A stretch of 5,640 nucleotides of DNA from an uncultured Atopostipes sp. (GCA_947296835.1 CAMYQS010000100.1:1-5640), one strand, 5' to 3'. Positions 1 to 5,640 are shown, counted from the stretch's first letter. The notes: a model not told the origin generated them from the sequence alone. Translations and numbers: made by a program.

Positions 1-251
1 ATATCAAATGGTTCAATATCTGAAAATTTATTTAATAATAGATAATCTCCATTTATTAACGTTGGCTCCATTGAATCTCCATCGACCATCACTGGTGCGA
101 AGAAGAACTGGTTAATAACAAAGAAAACAATTAATACGCCTATAATATATTTAATTGTTGAAATAAGTTCAGACAAAAATGTTTCCTTTTTATTATTTTT
201 TGAAGAATGTTTATTCCCACGTGGAGGCAAACCTGAATACTGTTCATCCAT
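1..251 (-). CDS. lepB: Signal peptidase I (LepB/SipS type), 3' end outside the window
   Basis: Type I signal peptidase, the membrane serine protease that cuts signal peptides from exported proteins on the outer face of the membrane. Only the first 83 codons are present; the gene runs off the left edge. Residues 1-31 are a polar, Lys/Asn-rich cytoplasmic tail. Residues 32-54 form one hydrophobic membrane segment, followed directly by the family signature GDSMEPTL (58-65), in which Ser60 is the expected nucleophile, and then the GDYLL segment (68-72). The catalytic Lys lies beyond the window. Three in-frame ATG codons occur further upstream, but a GGGAG site 8 nt before the ATG at 251 favours this start. 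It lies downstream of the ctpA terminator and is therefore probably a separate transcription unit. The family call is secure; which paralogue it is cannot be told. Confidence 0.93.
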   Translation of the reverse strand, partial: MDEQYSGLPPRGNKHSSKNNKKETFLSELISTIKYIIGVLIVFFVINQFFFAPVMVDGDSMEPTLINGDYLLLNKFSDIEPFD

Positions 252-259
252 TATACCGA

Positions 260-264
260 CTCCC
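260..264 (-). promoter_or_regulatory. Ribosome binding site that decides the lepB start
   Basis: The minus strand reads GGGAG, then 8 nt, then the ATG at 251. The in-frame ATG codons just upstream (within 263-272) overlap or precede this site and have no comparable Shine-Dalgarno sequence, so the ATG at 251 is preferred. Confidence 0.6.
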
Positions 265-337
265 ATCATCATAATAATCTACACAATAATAATACCACAA
301 TCTGTCGAAAAATACAGTTCTCCGATATGAAACACTT

Positions 338-343
338 ATTATA
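338..343 (-). promoter_or_regulatory. Possible -10 box for lepB
   Basis: A perfect TATAAT hexamer lies on the minus strand between the ctpA terminator and lepB, about 87 nt before the lepB ATG. lepB follows a strong terminator and so needs a promoter somewhere in 252-373. However, no good -35 hexamer is found at 16-18 nt spacing (the sequence there reads roughly AAATTT), and in AT-rich DNA this hexamer can occur by chance. A second weak candidate is the TATTAT run at about 280-290. Confidence 0.3.
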
Positions 344-373
344 ATTCAAAACTGGACATGAAATTTACACGTC

Positions 374-420
374 AAAAAAATAAAAAGAGATCGCGACATA
401 ATCCGTTTGCGATCCCTCTC
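374..420 (-). terminator. Rho-independent terminator after ctpA
   Basis: On the minus strand the arms GCGATC (389-394) and its complement GATCGC (409-414) form a perfect 6-bp stem. It is extended by AGA/TCT pairing (386-388 with 417-419) past a 2-nt bulge. The loop is 14 nt. The downstream arm runs into a T tract, TTTTTATTTTTTT, over 386-374. The structure begins 7 nt after the ctpA stop codon and is the only good terminator in the window, so it probably ends the transcript that carries thyA through ctpA. Confidence 0.88.
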
Positions 421-426
421 ATTAAT

Positions 427-1917
427 TTAGTTTGTTAGTGCTTCAATGGCTGCATCATACTGCGTGTCGTTATTTTCAATTTTCGTTCTCAATTGATCAG
501 TCAATGCTCTAGCAGTATTACCAGTAACGATTCCATCAACTGTTAAGTCATTCGCTTCTTGGAATGCCTGAACAGCTGTTACGACAGACTCATCAAAAGC
601 CTCATTGTCTGAAACGTCATAACCTATTGCCGTTAAGACACTCTTCAAATTTTTTATTTCTGCTGAATTGTCGCCTTCTTTATAAGTAGACATTGGATTC
701 ACAATAAATAACTGCGCATAAGATGGTAATTCAACAGGCACATCTGGCTCAATTCCTTTTTCATTAATCCAATCACCATTCGCTGTTAGCCATTTACCAC
801 TTGTAAACTTCAATTCATCCGTTGCACCTAAATCAACTAGACTCTGAACCGTCCCTTTTCCAAAAGTCGTTTGACCATAAATTGGGATTCCAACAGATTG
901 CATAGCTCCTGCCAGTATTTCAGAAGCACTTGCACTTCCTTCGTTTACCAATAGTACAGCTTCTCCTTCAAACTTAAAAGCACCATAATCATCTGAAGCC
1001 ATATAAATAGTTGGTTCTTCATCTTGTCGATATTCCGTCATCATTAACGGATCACCATTTGGCACAAAAATATTCGAAATTTCTATGGCTGATGTTAATA
1101 AACCACCTGGATTTCCACGAACATCAAAAACAATTTTTTTAACATCTTGTTCTTGTAATGCTTTAATCGCATCGACTGTTTCTAGATAAGTCGGCATATT
1201 GAAGTTTACAATATTTACATAACCAATATTTGGATTATTTTCATCCACTTCATAAAATACAGTCTCTACTGGAATCTCAGCACGAGTAAGCGTCATCGAA
1301 AATTGTTCGTCTCCACGGATGAGCGATAATTCCACATCCGTTCCTTCGGGTCCTCTAATTAAAGAGACAGCTTCATTAATTGTTAAGTCGGCAACTGATT
1401 CACCATCTACCTCAACAATTAAATCATTGGGTTGTAAACCGGCTTCTGCAGCAGGTGAGTTCGCGATTGGAGAAACAATTCGAACATATTCTCCATCCTT
1501 CATCACTTCTGCCCCAATTCCTTGGAAGGAACCAGAAATGTCTTCATCAAAGCTTGTTGATTCCACTTCATCTAAGTATTCTGTGTATGGATCACCAATT
1601 GCGCCAGCCATTCCTTCTAATGCACCTTCAATTAAGATCTCTGAGTCGACTTCTTCAAAATAAGTTGTCATTAAAATGGCATATAACTTGTTGATGACGC
1701 GTAACTCATCATAATTGACATCAAAGTCGCTTGGCGTATCCAGATTTAAATCCGTTGTTTCTTCTACAGTTTCATTGCTGATATCACCCGCTGAATCTGC
1801 TAACTGATCACCAATAAACAATGTCCCCACTACACCAATAATTAATGCAGCTAAAATGGAGAGAATATATTGTTTTTTTGTGATATTACGTTTTGTTTCT
1901 TCGTTTTTTTCTGTCAT
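427..1917 (-). CDS. ctpA: C-terminal processing serine protease, S41 family (CtpA/CtpB type) with PDZ and peptidoglycan-binding domains
   Basis: Membrane-anchored carboxyl-terminal processing protease of 496 residues, expected to act outside the membrane on exported or envelope proteins. Residues 1-16 are cytoplasmic and charged, and 17-36 are a membrane segment. A very acidic linker and an N-terminal helical region (about 70-118) follow. A PDZ domain (about 129-201, GIGAEV motif at 133-138) normally controls substrate access. The protease core contains the DVRGNPGG loop (265-272), NEGSASASE (325-333) with predicted nucleophile Ser330, and FGKGTVQ (352-358) with Lys354 and Gln358, as in the Ser/Lys/Gln triad of Tsp and CtpB. 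A C-terminal peptidoglycan-binding-1-like domain (about 415-476) suggests it is held at the wall. The start is supported by AGAAGGAG at 1927-1934, 9 nt upstream. It follows deoD by 42 bp and is the last gene before the terminator. Its substrate is unknown. Confidence 0.95.
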   Translation of the reverse strand: MTEKNEETKRNITKKQYILSILAALIIGVVGTLFIGDQLADSAGDISNETVEETTDLNLDTPSDFDVNYDELRVINKLYAILMTTYFEEVDSEILIEGALEGMAGAIGDPYTEYLDEVESTSFDEDISGSFQGIGAEVMKDGEYVRIVSPIANSPAAEAGLQPNDLIVEVDGESVADLTINEAVSLIRGPEGTDVELSLIRGDEQFSMTLTRAEIPVETVFYEVDENNPNIGYVNIVNFNMPTYLETVDAIKALQEQDVKKIVFDVRGNPGGLLTSAIEISNIFVPNGDPLMMTEYRQDEEPTIYMASDDYGAFKFEGEAVLLVNEGSASASEILAGAMQSVGIPIYGQTTFGKGTVQSLVDLGATDELKFTSGKWLTANGDWINEKGIEPDVPVELPSYAQLFIVNPMSTYKEGDNSAEIKNLKSVLTAIGYDVSDNEAFDESVVTAVQAFQEANDLTVDGIVTGNTARALTDQLRTKIENNDTQYDAAIEALTN

Positions 1918-1959
1918 ACGCCGATACTCCTTCTATATTAACGAAACTCAATTGAGGTT

Positions 1960-2670
1960 TTAGTTATGTTCTACAGCCGTTTCTAAAGCGATAATCATCA
2001 TGTCGTCAAATGTCTTCTCGCGCTCTTCAGCTGTCGTTTCTTCTCCTGTTAAAATGTGATCACTAATTGTTAAGATTGCTAATGCTTTCTTACCGTGTTT
2101 AGCAGCGATAGTGTATAGGGCAGATGCTTCCATCTCAACACCTAAAATACCGTGGTCTGCTAATTTTTGTTTATCTAATTCATCATTGTAGAAACGGTCT
2201 GAAGTAAAGACGTTACCAACGCGGACGTTGTAGTCTGCTTCAACACCTTTTTCATAAGCTGTTTTTAATAAACCGAAGTCTGAAATTGGCGCAAAATCAA
2301 CTTGGTTGTTGAATGCTTGACGGTTAATCGCTGAGTCTGTCGTTGCAGCTTGCGCTAATACAACGTCACGAACTTTAACATCTTTTTGTAGAGCTCCAGC
2401 CGAACCAACACGCATTAAAATTTCACAGTCGTAGAAACGAATTAATTCTTCAACATAGATACTAATTGAAGGAACACCCATACCTGTTCCTTGAACAGAG
2501 ATTGGCACACCTTTATACGTTCCTGTGTATCCAAATGCGTTACGCACTGTATTATATTGTTTAACATCTTCTAAAAATGTTTCTGCAATATATTTTGCTC
2601 GTAGTGGATCTCCTGGTAATAATACAATCTTAGCAATTTCGCCTTTTTCTGCTCCAATATGTGTACTCAT
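1960..2670 (-). CDS. deoD: Purine-nucleoside phosphorylase, DeoD type
   Basis: Cytosolic hexameric-type purine-nucleoside phosphorylase: a purine (deoxy)nucleoside plus phosphate gives the free base and (deoxy)ribose-1-phosphate, a purine salvage step. The 236-residue length is normal and complete for this family. Key positions match the E. coli-type enzyme: His4, which reaches the neighbouring subunit's site; phosphate ligands Gly20, Arg24, Arg87 and Ser90; the base-site Phe160; GVEMEA with Glu179, Met180 and Glu181 for the ribose; and the catalytic pair Asp204 (ISDH) and Arg217. The start is supported by AAAGGGG at 2679-2685, 8 nt upstream. It lies 35 bp after the yozE-like gene and 42 bp before ctpA, with no terminator on either side, so it is probably cotranscribed. 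No other deo genes are visible in the window. Confidence 0.97.
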   Translation of the reverse strand: MSTHIGAEKGEIAKIVLLPGDPLRAKYIAETFLEDVKQYNTVRNAFGYTGTYKGVPISVQGTGMGVPSISIYVEELIRFYDCEILMRVGSAGALQKDVKVRDVVLAQAATTDSAINRQAFNNQVDFAPISDFGLLKTAYEKGVEADYNVRVGNVFTSDRFYNDELDKQKLADHGILGVEMEASALYTIAAKHGKKALAILTISDHILTGEETTAEEREKTFDDMMIIALETAVEHN

Positions 2671-2705
2671 TTTTTTTGCCCCTTTATATATAATATTTTT
2701 ATAGT

Positions 2706-2933
2706 TTATTCCTTACTAAGTTTATCCACATATCTTTGCCATGCTTCGTCAAAGATCACCATAGATGGTAAGTAATTAGCATTCATTTCTAAATGAGTGC
2801 TCACTTCATCATAGTCTTCTGACTGCTTTGGAAATATCTGATCGTTAAATGCTGCATTCGCAAATAGTGTAATATCATCTTGTTTATGCGGATCTCTCTC
2901 GGTCATTAAGTAATGATAAAAGCTTGTTTTCAT
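2706..2933 (-). CDS. yozE: YozE family protein (UPF0346, SAM-like fold), function unknown
   Basis: Small, soluble, acidic protein of 75 residues that resembles the UPF0346/YozE family of Bacilli, whose fold is described as SAM-like (a small helical bundle) and whose function is not established. Recognisable family features are the aromatic N-terminus SFYHYLMTERDP (4-15), the DDITLFANAAFND block (19-31), the FPKQSEDYDEVSTHLE stretch (34-49), and the C-terminal IFDEAWQRYV helix (60-69). There is no signal peptide or membrane segment. The gene begins 13 bp after msrA, and its AAGGGG Shine-Dalgarno site overlaps the msrA stop codon, suggesting translational coupling. The family assignment is by pattern recall; no biochemical role should be inferred from it. 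Confidence 0.85.
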   Translation of the reverse strand: MKTSFYHYLMTERDPHKQDDITLFANAAFNDQIFPKQSEDYDEVSTHLEMNANYLPSMVIFDEAWQRYVDKLSKE

Positions 2934-2942
2934 AATTAAGAA

Positions 2943-2948
2943 CCCCTT
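2943..2948 (-). promoter_or_regulatory. yozE ribosome binding site overlapping the msrA stop codon
   Basis: The minus strand reads AAGGGG, 9 nt before the yozE ATG. Its two A residues are the last two bases of the msrA TAA stop (2947-2949), so a ribosome terminating on msrA sits on the yozE initiation site. AAGGGG pairs with the anti-Shine-Dalgarno sequence through one G-U wobble. Confidence 0.7.
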
Positions 2949-3453
2949 ATTTATTGTTTGTGATCCACTCTACACGCTCATCTTTTTCTTGTTGGTATCG
3001 GTCTTTGTTTTTTTTGTAAAAATCTTGGTGCTCTTCTTCAGCCCGATAAAACGTAGGAGCTTCTTCAATAGTCACAACGATTGGGTCTTTATACTTACCA
3101 CTATTTTGTAGTTCTTGCTTAGATAGTTCGGCTATCTCTTTTTGAGCCTGATTATAATAATAAATAACCGGACGATAACTGTCTCCTCGATCCATAAACT
3201 GACCACCTGCATCCGTTGGATCGGTTACTTGCCAATAAGTTGAAATAAGCTCTTCAAACTGAACGATTGTTGGATCGTAAGTAATTTGAACTACTTCAGT
3301 ATGACCGGTTGTTTGGGTTTTAACTTGTTCGTACGTAGGATTTTCTACATGTCCACCGGCATAACCTGAAACGACGGAATCAATCCCTGGCTGTGTATCG
3401 TAAGGTTCAACCATACACCAAAAACATCCGCCAGCAAATAATGCTTTCTCCAT
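2947..3453 (-). CDS. msrA: Peptide-methionine (S)-S-oxide reductase MsrA
   Basis: Reduces the S form of methionine sulfoxide, free or in proteins, back to methionine; a cytosolic oxidative-damage repair enzyme recycled by thioredoxin. The 168-residue length is typical of a single-domain MsrA. The active-site motif GGCFWC is at residues 8-13, with Cys10 the nucleophile. The SGYAGG stretch (29-34), TGHTEVVQITYDP (49-61) and the TDPTDAGGQFMDRGDSYRPVIYY block (77-99) are family hallmarks. Cys10 and Cys13 are the only cysteines, so recycling should use a Cys10-Cys13 disulfide rather than the C-terminal resolving cysteines of E. coli-type enzymes. No MsrB domain is fused, and no msrB gene is in the window. 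The start has AAAGGA at 3462-3467, 8 nt upstream. It lies 32 bp after the ypmS-like gene, an order that recalls ypmS near msrA in Bacillus. Confidence 0.97.
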   Translation of the reverse strand: MEKALFAGGCFWCMVEPYDTQPGIDSVVSGYAGGHVENPTYEQVKTQTTGHTEVVQITYDPTIVQFEELISTYWQVTDPTDAGGQFMDRGDSYRPVIYYYNQAQKEIAELSKQELQNSGKYKDPIVVTIEEAPTFYRAEEEHQDFYKKNKDRYQQEKDERVEWITNNK

Positions 3454-3485
3454 TTAATCTATCCTTTCTCATCCATTTATTTAAT

Positions 3486-4133
3486 TTAATTATCCATCTG
3501 ATTTGTTAGGATATGTTTATCAAACCCAAGATTAAATTGAACGATATCTTGTTCTAAATCAATTTGATCAACTGTTAAATCAAAAGAATATTCTTGCATT
3601 AGGTTTTCTAAATCTATTTCAATGATTTGAGTTTCACTATTAATTGCTATAAATTCGGGTAAAACGAGTTGTCGAGAAAGTAAACTCATCACACCACTAA
3701 CAGGTAATGAGAAACTTGTTAAATCAACTGCTTCACCACGTAGCTGGATATTGCCATTTTCTAAAACATAAGGTGAAAAATACAGTGTAAATGGTACATC
3801 AAAGTTAAAGATACTCATTTCACCGTGAATTTCTAAGTTATCGGATAAGACAACATCATATGCAGCAAATTCTTCCCCAATAGATTCATCTAAATACTCA
3901 TTAATAATAATTTCTGTATCGCTCTTAGTTAGTGATGCTGTTAAGGATACTTGTTCACCCGTTTGTACAGCTTCTTGTGTTTCTGTCTGATTCATTTTAA
4001 CTGGTCGCAATAAAAAACCTAAGTATAAAATACATCCGATTATAATAAGAACTAGGGCAATAAATGCCCATTTCCATCCATTTACTTTATGTTGGCTCGA
4101 ATCATTTGTTGAACGAGTTTGGTTATTATTCAT
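3486..4133 (-). CDS. ypmS: YpmS family protein (DUF2140), membrane-anchored, function unknown
   Basis: A 215-residue single-pass membrane protein resembling the YpmS/DUF2140 family. Residues 1-19 are a polar cytoplasmic tail, and 20-42 a hydrophobic segment (WKWAFIALVLIIIGCILYLGFLL). The rest is an acidic extracytoplasmic domain of alternating hydrophobic/polar strands with no cysteine and no recognisable catalytic motif. Family-like stretches include the LTKSDTEIIINEYL region (68-81), the FDVPFTLYFSPYVLENGNIQLRGEAVDL block (111-138), and the SLPVSGVMSLLSRQLVLPEFIAIN segment (142-165). The start has GGAGG at 4143-4147, 9 nt upstream, and follows the folA stop by 21 bp. In many Firmicutes a GDSL-lipase gene (ypmR) sits beside ypmS; it is absent here. 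The function is unknown; the call rests on topology, pattern resemblance and the thyA-folA-ypmS-msrA order. Confidence 0.8.
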   Translation of the reverse strand: MNNNQTRSTNDSSQHKVNGWKWAFIALVLIIIGCILYLGFLLRPVKMNQTETQEAVQTGEQVSLTASLTKSDTEIIINEYLDESIGEEFAAYDVVLSDNLEIHGEMSIFNFDVPFTLYFSPYVLENGNIQLRGEAVDLTSFSLPVSGVMSLLSRQLVLPEFIAINSETQIIEIDLENLMQEYSFDLTVDQIDLEQDIVQFNLGFDKHILTNQMDN

Positions 4134-4154
4134 AAAGAATAACCTCCGCTGTTT

Positions 4155-4721
4155 CTAGTTTTTCTCAAAAGGATTTACTAATTTCTTTCTTTCATAAATA
4201 AAGAACTCATGAGAGTATAGATTTTCTTCGTCTACAATACCGTCCATCGTCTCTACTACTTGGAAATATTTGTAATTTAGCTTCGGCATAAACGTATCAC
4301 CTTCAAATTCTTCATAAACAACCGTACGGTATAATACATTAACATCATCCACAAACATATCAAAGAGTGACGTTCCACCAATAATATGAAGAGGTTTGTC
4401 AATATCCTTCACATAGTCTAGGATATCTTCTTTCGAATGACAAACAATCGCTCCATCCGCTGTATAATCTTTATTGTTTGTTAACACAATGTTGATACGG
4501 TTCTTTAAAGGTGGGTTTGGGATACTTTCGTATGTTTTACGTCCCATAATAACAACCCCACCTGTTGTAACATTTACAAAATGTTTCATTTCATTCGGCA
4601 AATGCCAAGGCAACTGACCATCATTTCCAATTAAGCCATTTTTATCTTCCGCCCATACAAAAGTAAAATACGGTGTCCTTATTTTGTTGGACAAACAATT
4701 TTCAAAATTCTTCTCATCCAT
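4155..4721 (-). CDS. folA: Dihydrofolate reductase with an N-terminal extension
   Basis: NADPH-dependent reduction of dihydrofolate to tetrahydrofolate, regenerating the cofactor that ThyA oxidises. It is the usual target of trimethoprim. The protein has 188 residues against about 160 in the family. The excess is a 17-residue N-terminal extension and a short C-terminal tail. The fold begins at FTFVWAEDKNGLIG (19-32); LPWHLPNEMKHF (37-48) carries the active site, Arg75 matches the folate-carboxylate Arg (Arg57 of L. casei DHFR), and GRKTYESIP (60-68) and IIGG (113-116) bind NADPH. The catalytic acid is Glu44 instead of the common bacterial Asp, a replacement also found in streptococcal and vertebrate enzymes. 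The ATG at 4721 is chosen because it has AAAAGGGG 9 nt upstream and because no ATG, GTG or TTG occurs in frame near the canonical start. It begins 21 bp after thyA. Confidence 0.96.
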   Translation of the reverse strand: MDEKNFENCLSNKIRTPYFTFVWAEDKNGLIGNDGQLPWHLPNEMKHFVNVTTGGVVIMGRKTYESIPNPPLKNRINIVLTNNKDYTADGAIVCHSKEDILDYVKDIDKPLHIIGGTSLFDMFVDDVNVLYRTVVYEEFEGDTFMPKLNYKYFQVVETMDGIVDEENLYSHEFFIYERKKLVNPFEKN

Positions 4722-4730
4722 ATCTATATA

Positions 4731-4738
4731 CCCCTTTT
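4731..4738 (-). promoter_or_regulatory. Ribosome binding site that supports the long folA start
   Basis: The minus strand reads AAAAGGGG, 9 nt before the ATG at 4721, in the 21-bp gap after thyA. It supports the upstream ATG, and therefore the 17-residue extension on dihydrofolate reductase, as the real translation start. Confidence 0.7.
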
Positions 4739-4742
4739 ATCA

Positions 4743-5640
4743 TCAAACTGCAATCGGAGCTTTTATCCCTTTATGCGGTTTATAGTCCTCAATATCAATG
4801 TCATCTACATCAAAGTCAAATATACTTTCTTTCTCTTCGTTTAAAATTAATTTTGGTAAGGATTTTGTATCACGACTTAGCTGTGTGTTAATTTGTTCCA
4901 TATGGTTTAGATATAGATGTGCATCCCCAAACGTGTGTACAAACTCGCCTACTTCTAAGCCAGTTTCTCTAGCGATTAGATGTGTCAACAATGCATAACT
5001 CGCGATGTTGAAAGGTACACCCAAGAAAACATCAGCACTACGTTGATATAACTGACAGCTTAATTTTCCATCCGCTACGTAAAACTGAAACAGCGTGTGG
5101 CATGGAGGTAAAGCCATGTCTTCAATTTCATCGGGATTCCAAGCAGACACAATGTGTCGTCTCGAATCTGGATTGTTTTTAATGGAATCAATGACATTTG
5201 CAATCTGGTCAATTGTTCCACCATCCGCTGATGGCCATGAACGCCATTGTGCACCATAAACATTTCCAAGGCTGCCATACGTTTCTGCAAATTTTGTATC
5301 CTTTAGAATTTTTTCTCTAAATGCAGTCATCTCAGTTTGATACACTTCATTAAATATTTCATCTTCCAATGCACGAATACCAAAGTTTGTCATATCTGGC
5401 CCATTATAGTCTTCGCTTTTCGTATAGCGTTCAAACGCCCATTCATCCCAAATATGATTATTGTGCTCTAAAAGATAACGGATATTCGTTTCCCCTTTTA
5501 AGAACCACAATAACTCAGATTTGATTAAACGAAATGCAACTCGTTTAGTTGTTAATAAAGGAAAGCCTTCTTGTAGATCAAAACGCATTTGATGACCAAA
5601 GATGGATTTCGTCCCAACTCCAGTTCGGTCTGATTTTGTA
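4743..5640 (-). CDS. thyA: Thymidylate synthase, L. casei type, 5' end outside the window
   Basis: Methylates dUMP to dTMP using 5,10-methylene-THF and releases dihydrofolate for FolA. The reading frame is open to the right edge: 17 codons upstream of the internal ATG at 5588 encode the conserved DRTGVGT...FGHQ segment, so that ATG is not the start and about 18 codons are missing. Numbered from the first full visible codon, Arg5 is the phosphate-binding Arg, Arg160/Arg161 (DSRRHIV) come from the partner subunit, and Cys180 in LPPCHTLFQF is the nucleophile. Arg200, Ser201, Asp203 and Asn211, then His241 and Tyr243, contact dUMP. All match L. casei residues 23, 178/179, 198, 218, 219, 221, 229, 259 and 261 with a constant offset of 18, giving a full length near 316. 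This includes the roughly 50-residue insert that the shorter 264-residue enzymes lack. The gene ends in TGA, 21 bp before folA. Confidence 0.98.
   Translation of the reverse strand, partial: TKSDRTGVGTKSIFGHQMRFDLQEGFPLLTTKRVAFRLIKSELLWFLKGETNIRYLLEHNNHIWDEWAFERYTKSEDYNGPDMTNFGIRALEDEIFNEVYQTEMTAFREKILKDTKFAETYGSLGNVYGAQWRSWPSADGGTIDQIANVIDSIKNNPDSRRHIVSAWNPDEIEDMALPPCHTLFQFYVADGKLSCQLYQRSADVFLGVPFNIASYALLTHLIARETGLEVGEFVHTFGDAHLYLNHMEQINTQLSRDTKSLPKLILNEEKESIFDFDVDDIDIEDYKPHKGIKAPIAV

Noticed and set aside
1319..1694. Two overlapping plus-strand open frames of 114 and 104 codons
   Set aside because: Both lie antisense within the PDZ region of ctpA, have low-complexity Ser/Pro- or Leu/Gln/His-rich translations, no ribosome binding site and no family resemblance. 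They are shadows of the real gene.
2671..2760. Possible deoD promoter in the AT-rich gap and the 3' end of the yozE-like gene
   Set aside because: TATAAA-like and TTGACG-like hexamers occur but never at 16-18 nt spacing from each other; this is not enough to call a promoter.
4032..4040. Lipobox-like IIGC (residues 31-34) in the YpmS-like protein, suggesting a lipoprotein
   Set aside because: The hydrophobic segment continues for about eight residues after the Cys (ILYLGFLL), so the Cys sits inside a membrane helix rather than at a signal peptidase II cleavage point.
4673..4998. Plus-strand open frames opposite folA and thyA
   Set aside because: They are antisense to secure, conserved coding sequence, have no Shine-Dalgarno site and look like random translations.
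5075..5290. A 71-codon minus-strand open frame inside thyA
   Set aside because: It is an alternative frame of the conserved thymidylate synthase core, including the catalytic Cys region; thyA itself is clearly in the other frame.
5586..5588. ATG at 5588 as the thyA start
   Set aside because: Translation of the 51 nt upstream continues the conserved DRTG...FGHQ segment in frame, so this Met is internal and the gene is truncated by the window edge.
1..5640. A novel defence, toxin or mobile system
   Set aside because: All convincing genes are known housekeeping or conserved unknown families on one strand with compact spacing. There are no transposase, integrase, phage or toxin-antitoxin signatures, no direct-repeat arrays, and no compositional break that I can see.

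Overview
The window looks like a chromosomal housekeeping region of a low-GC Firmicute, most likely a lactic acid bacterium of the Lactobacillales. The evidence is the AT-rich sequence, strong Shine-Dalgarno sites, a thymidylate synthase of the long Lactobacillus casei type, and the families YpmS (DUF2140) and YozE (UPF0346), which are typical of Bacilli. The acidic extracytoplasmic parts of the proteins and the gene set would fit a Carnobacteriaceae-like genus, but this placement is a guess.

Every convincing gene lies on the minus strand, so transcription runs from position 5640 towards 1. In that order they are thyA (5' end outside the window), folA/dfrA, a ypmS-like gene, msrA, a yozE-like gene, deoD, ctpA, a rho-independent terminator at 374-420, and then lepB (3' end outside the window). 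The gaps from thyA to ctpA are only 13-42 bp. I see no terminator and no convincing promoter in them, so these seven genes probably form one transcript ending at the terminator. lepB starts 175 bp after the ctpA stop and should have its own promoter.

Functionally, thyA and folA form the dTMP/tetrahydrofolate cycle: ThyA turns methylene-THF into DHF and FolA reduces it back. DeoD salvages purine nucleosides, MsrA repairs oxidised methionine, and YozE is a small protein of unknown function. YpmS, CtpA and LepB are membrane-anchored; CtpA and LepB are proteases acting on the outer face of the membrane. The order looks like a fusion of two groups that, as I recall, are separate in Bacillus subtilis: thyB-dfrA...ypmS...msrA, and ctpA/deoD/yozE.

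I find no mobile element, CRISPR array, tRNA, rRNA, riboswitch or novel defence-like system. The points that merit a second look are small: an N-terminal extension on DHFR with a relic-like internal ribosome binding site at the expected ancestral start, Glu in place of Asp at the DHFR catalytic acid, and a yozE ribosome binding site that overlaps the msrA stop codon.
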